Source: Acidobacteriota bacterium
GTDB lineage: Bacteria > Acidobacteriota > Terriglobia > UBA7540
Assembly (NCBI GenBank): GCA_021780055.1
Contig: JAJXZM010000366.1
Location: forward strand, 1 to 6,422
Direction: 5' to 3'
DNA: 6,422 nucleotides
Shown here: positions 6,228-6,422 of the stretch, one piece after another
Layout of the letters: every line of letters starts with the position of its first letter
Position numbering within the stretch: position 1 is the stretch's first letter
Program-made: the position numbers and the translations under genes
Notes under the pieces: model-generated
Database searches by the model: none
What the model was told of the DNA's origin: nothing
The model's input: only the letters and a program-made list of their open reading frames with translations

Positions 6228-6251
6228 GCAATTGCGGCGGTCAGCGCTACC
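6218..6251. repeat. REP-like hairpin C with GCTACC tag (degenerate copy)
   Basis: The left arm GCTG (6218-6221) plus ACCGC (6225-6229), with a three-base bulge CAG between them, pairs with GCGGTCAGC (6237-6245) across a 7-base loop. GCTACC follows immediately at 6246-6251 in the same orientation as in hairpins A and B. It shares the nine bases GCGCTACCC with hairpin A. A second short stem (TCAGCG 6241-6246 with CGCTGA 6253-6258) overlaps it as an alternative fold. It sits between two convergent genes, where it might also help end transcription, but there is no T-tract. Confidence 0.55.
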
Positions 6252-6312
6252 CCGCTGAACCGCATACATCGCAGAAACCGCGACGGATGCGCCACCCCGA
6301 GATGATGTTTGG

Positions 6313-6422
6313 CTAATGGTAGGGCAGGGTCTTCAACAATTCCTGGTCGGGCGTGGTGGGCCGGATGGGGACCGGGGATTCGTCGTGCGTGAAAAAAGAT
6401 TGTGAGGCGCCGATAAACAGCT
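6313..6422 (-). CDS. C-terminal end of an unidentified protein (partial)
   Basis: A minus-strand frame open from the right edge ends at TAG (6315-6313), giving the last 35 residues: LFIGASQSFFTHDESPVPI followed by RPTTPDQELLKTLPYH. The codon choice is strongly GC-biased in third positions, as in the YfhO-type gene and unlike the adjacent 410-residue gene. The tail has natural protein composition and ends cleanly. The family cannot be named from so short a tail. It converges on the exported-protein gene with about 150 bases between the stops. Confidence 0.6.
   Translation of the reverse strand, partial: LFIGASQSFFTHDESPVPIRPTTPDQELLKTLPYH

Noticed and set aside
6241..6258. Stem TCAGCG/CGCTGA between convergent genes as an intrinsic terminator.
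   Set aside because: There is no T-tract on either strand, and the stem is short and competes with hairpin C.
6026..6295. Minus-strand open frame whose start looks like a signal peptide (MRFSGVALTAAIAVCSL).
   Set aside because: It lies largely antisense to the 3' end of the well-supported exported-protein gene, has no Shine-Dalgarno, and its hydrophobic stretch is encoded by the hairpin C repeat DNA.

Overview
The window looks like chromosomal DNA of a free-living, fairly GC-rich bacterium. The combination of a large YfhO-type membrane protein, an ECF sigma factor paired with a small cysteine-free membrane protein, and a divergent three-helix membrane protein of the DUF6249 type fits the Acidobacteriota best. 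That is a judgement from memory of gene style, not a marker-gene call. I see no rRNA, tRNA, CRISPR array, transposase or phage gene.

Left part (1-2871): the C-terminal end of an unidentified + strand gene runs into the 3' end of a long minus-strand gene, and the two coding tails overlap by 55 bases. The long gene encodes a roughly 910-residue polytopic membrane protein of the YfhO/GT-C-like type. Its N-terminal coding region contains two tandem perfect hairpins, each immediately followed on the + strand by GCTACC. This looks like a REP-like element read through in frame.

Middle part (2872-4633): about 315 bases without a convincing gene are followed by a regulatory module. An ECF sigma factor and a short membrane protein that is probably its anti-sigma partner are translationally coupled (TGATG) on the minus strand. 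A 127-residue membrane protein is transcribed divergently. The 146-base gap between them holds two mirror-image promoters with the same core, GCAACC-N17-GTC, one pointing at each side. The simplest reading is an autoregulated sigma factor that also drives the divergent membrane protein.

Right part (4634-6422): a 410-residue exported protein of unknown function follows, with a strong ribosome binding site and visibly lower GC at third codon positions than the YfhO gene. After it comes a short convergent intergenic region carrying a third, degenerate copy of the hairpin-GCTACC element, then the last 35 codons of an unidentified minus-strand gene. The best leads are the paired sigma-dependent promoters with the zinc-less anti-sigma candidate, and the GCTACC hairpin family, one locus of which has become protein-coding.
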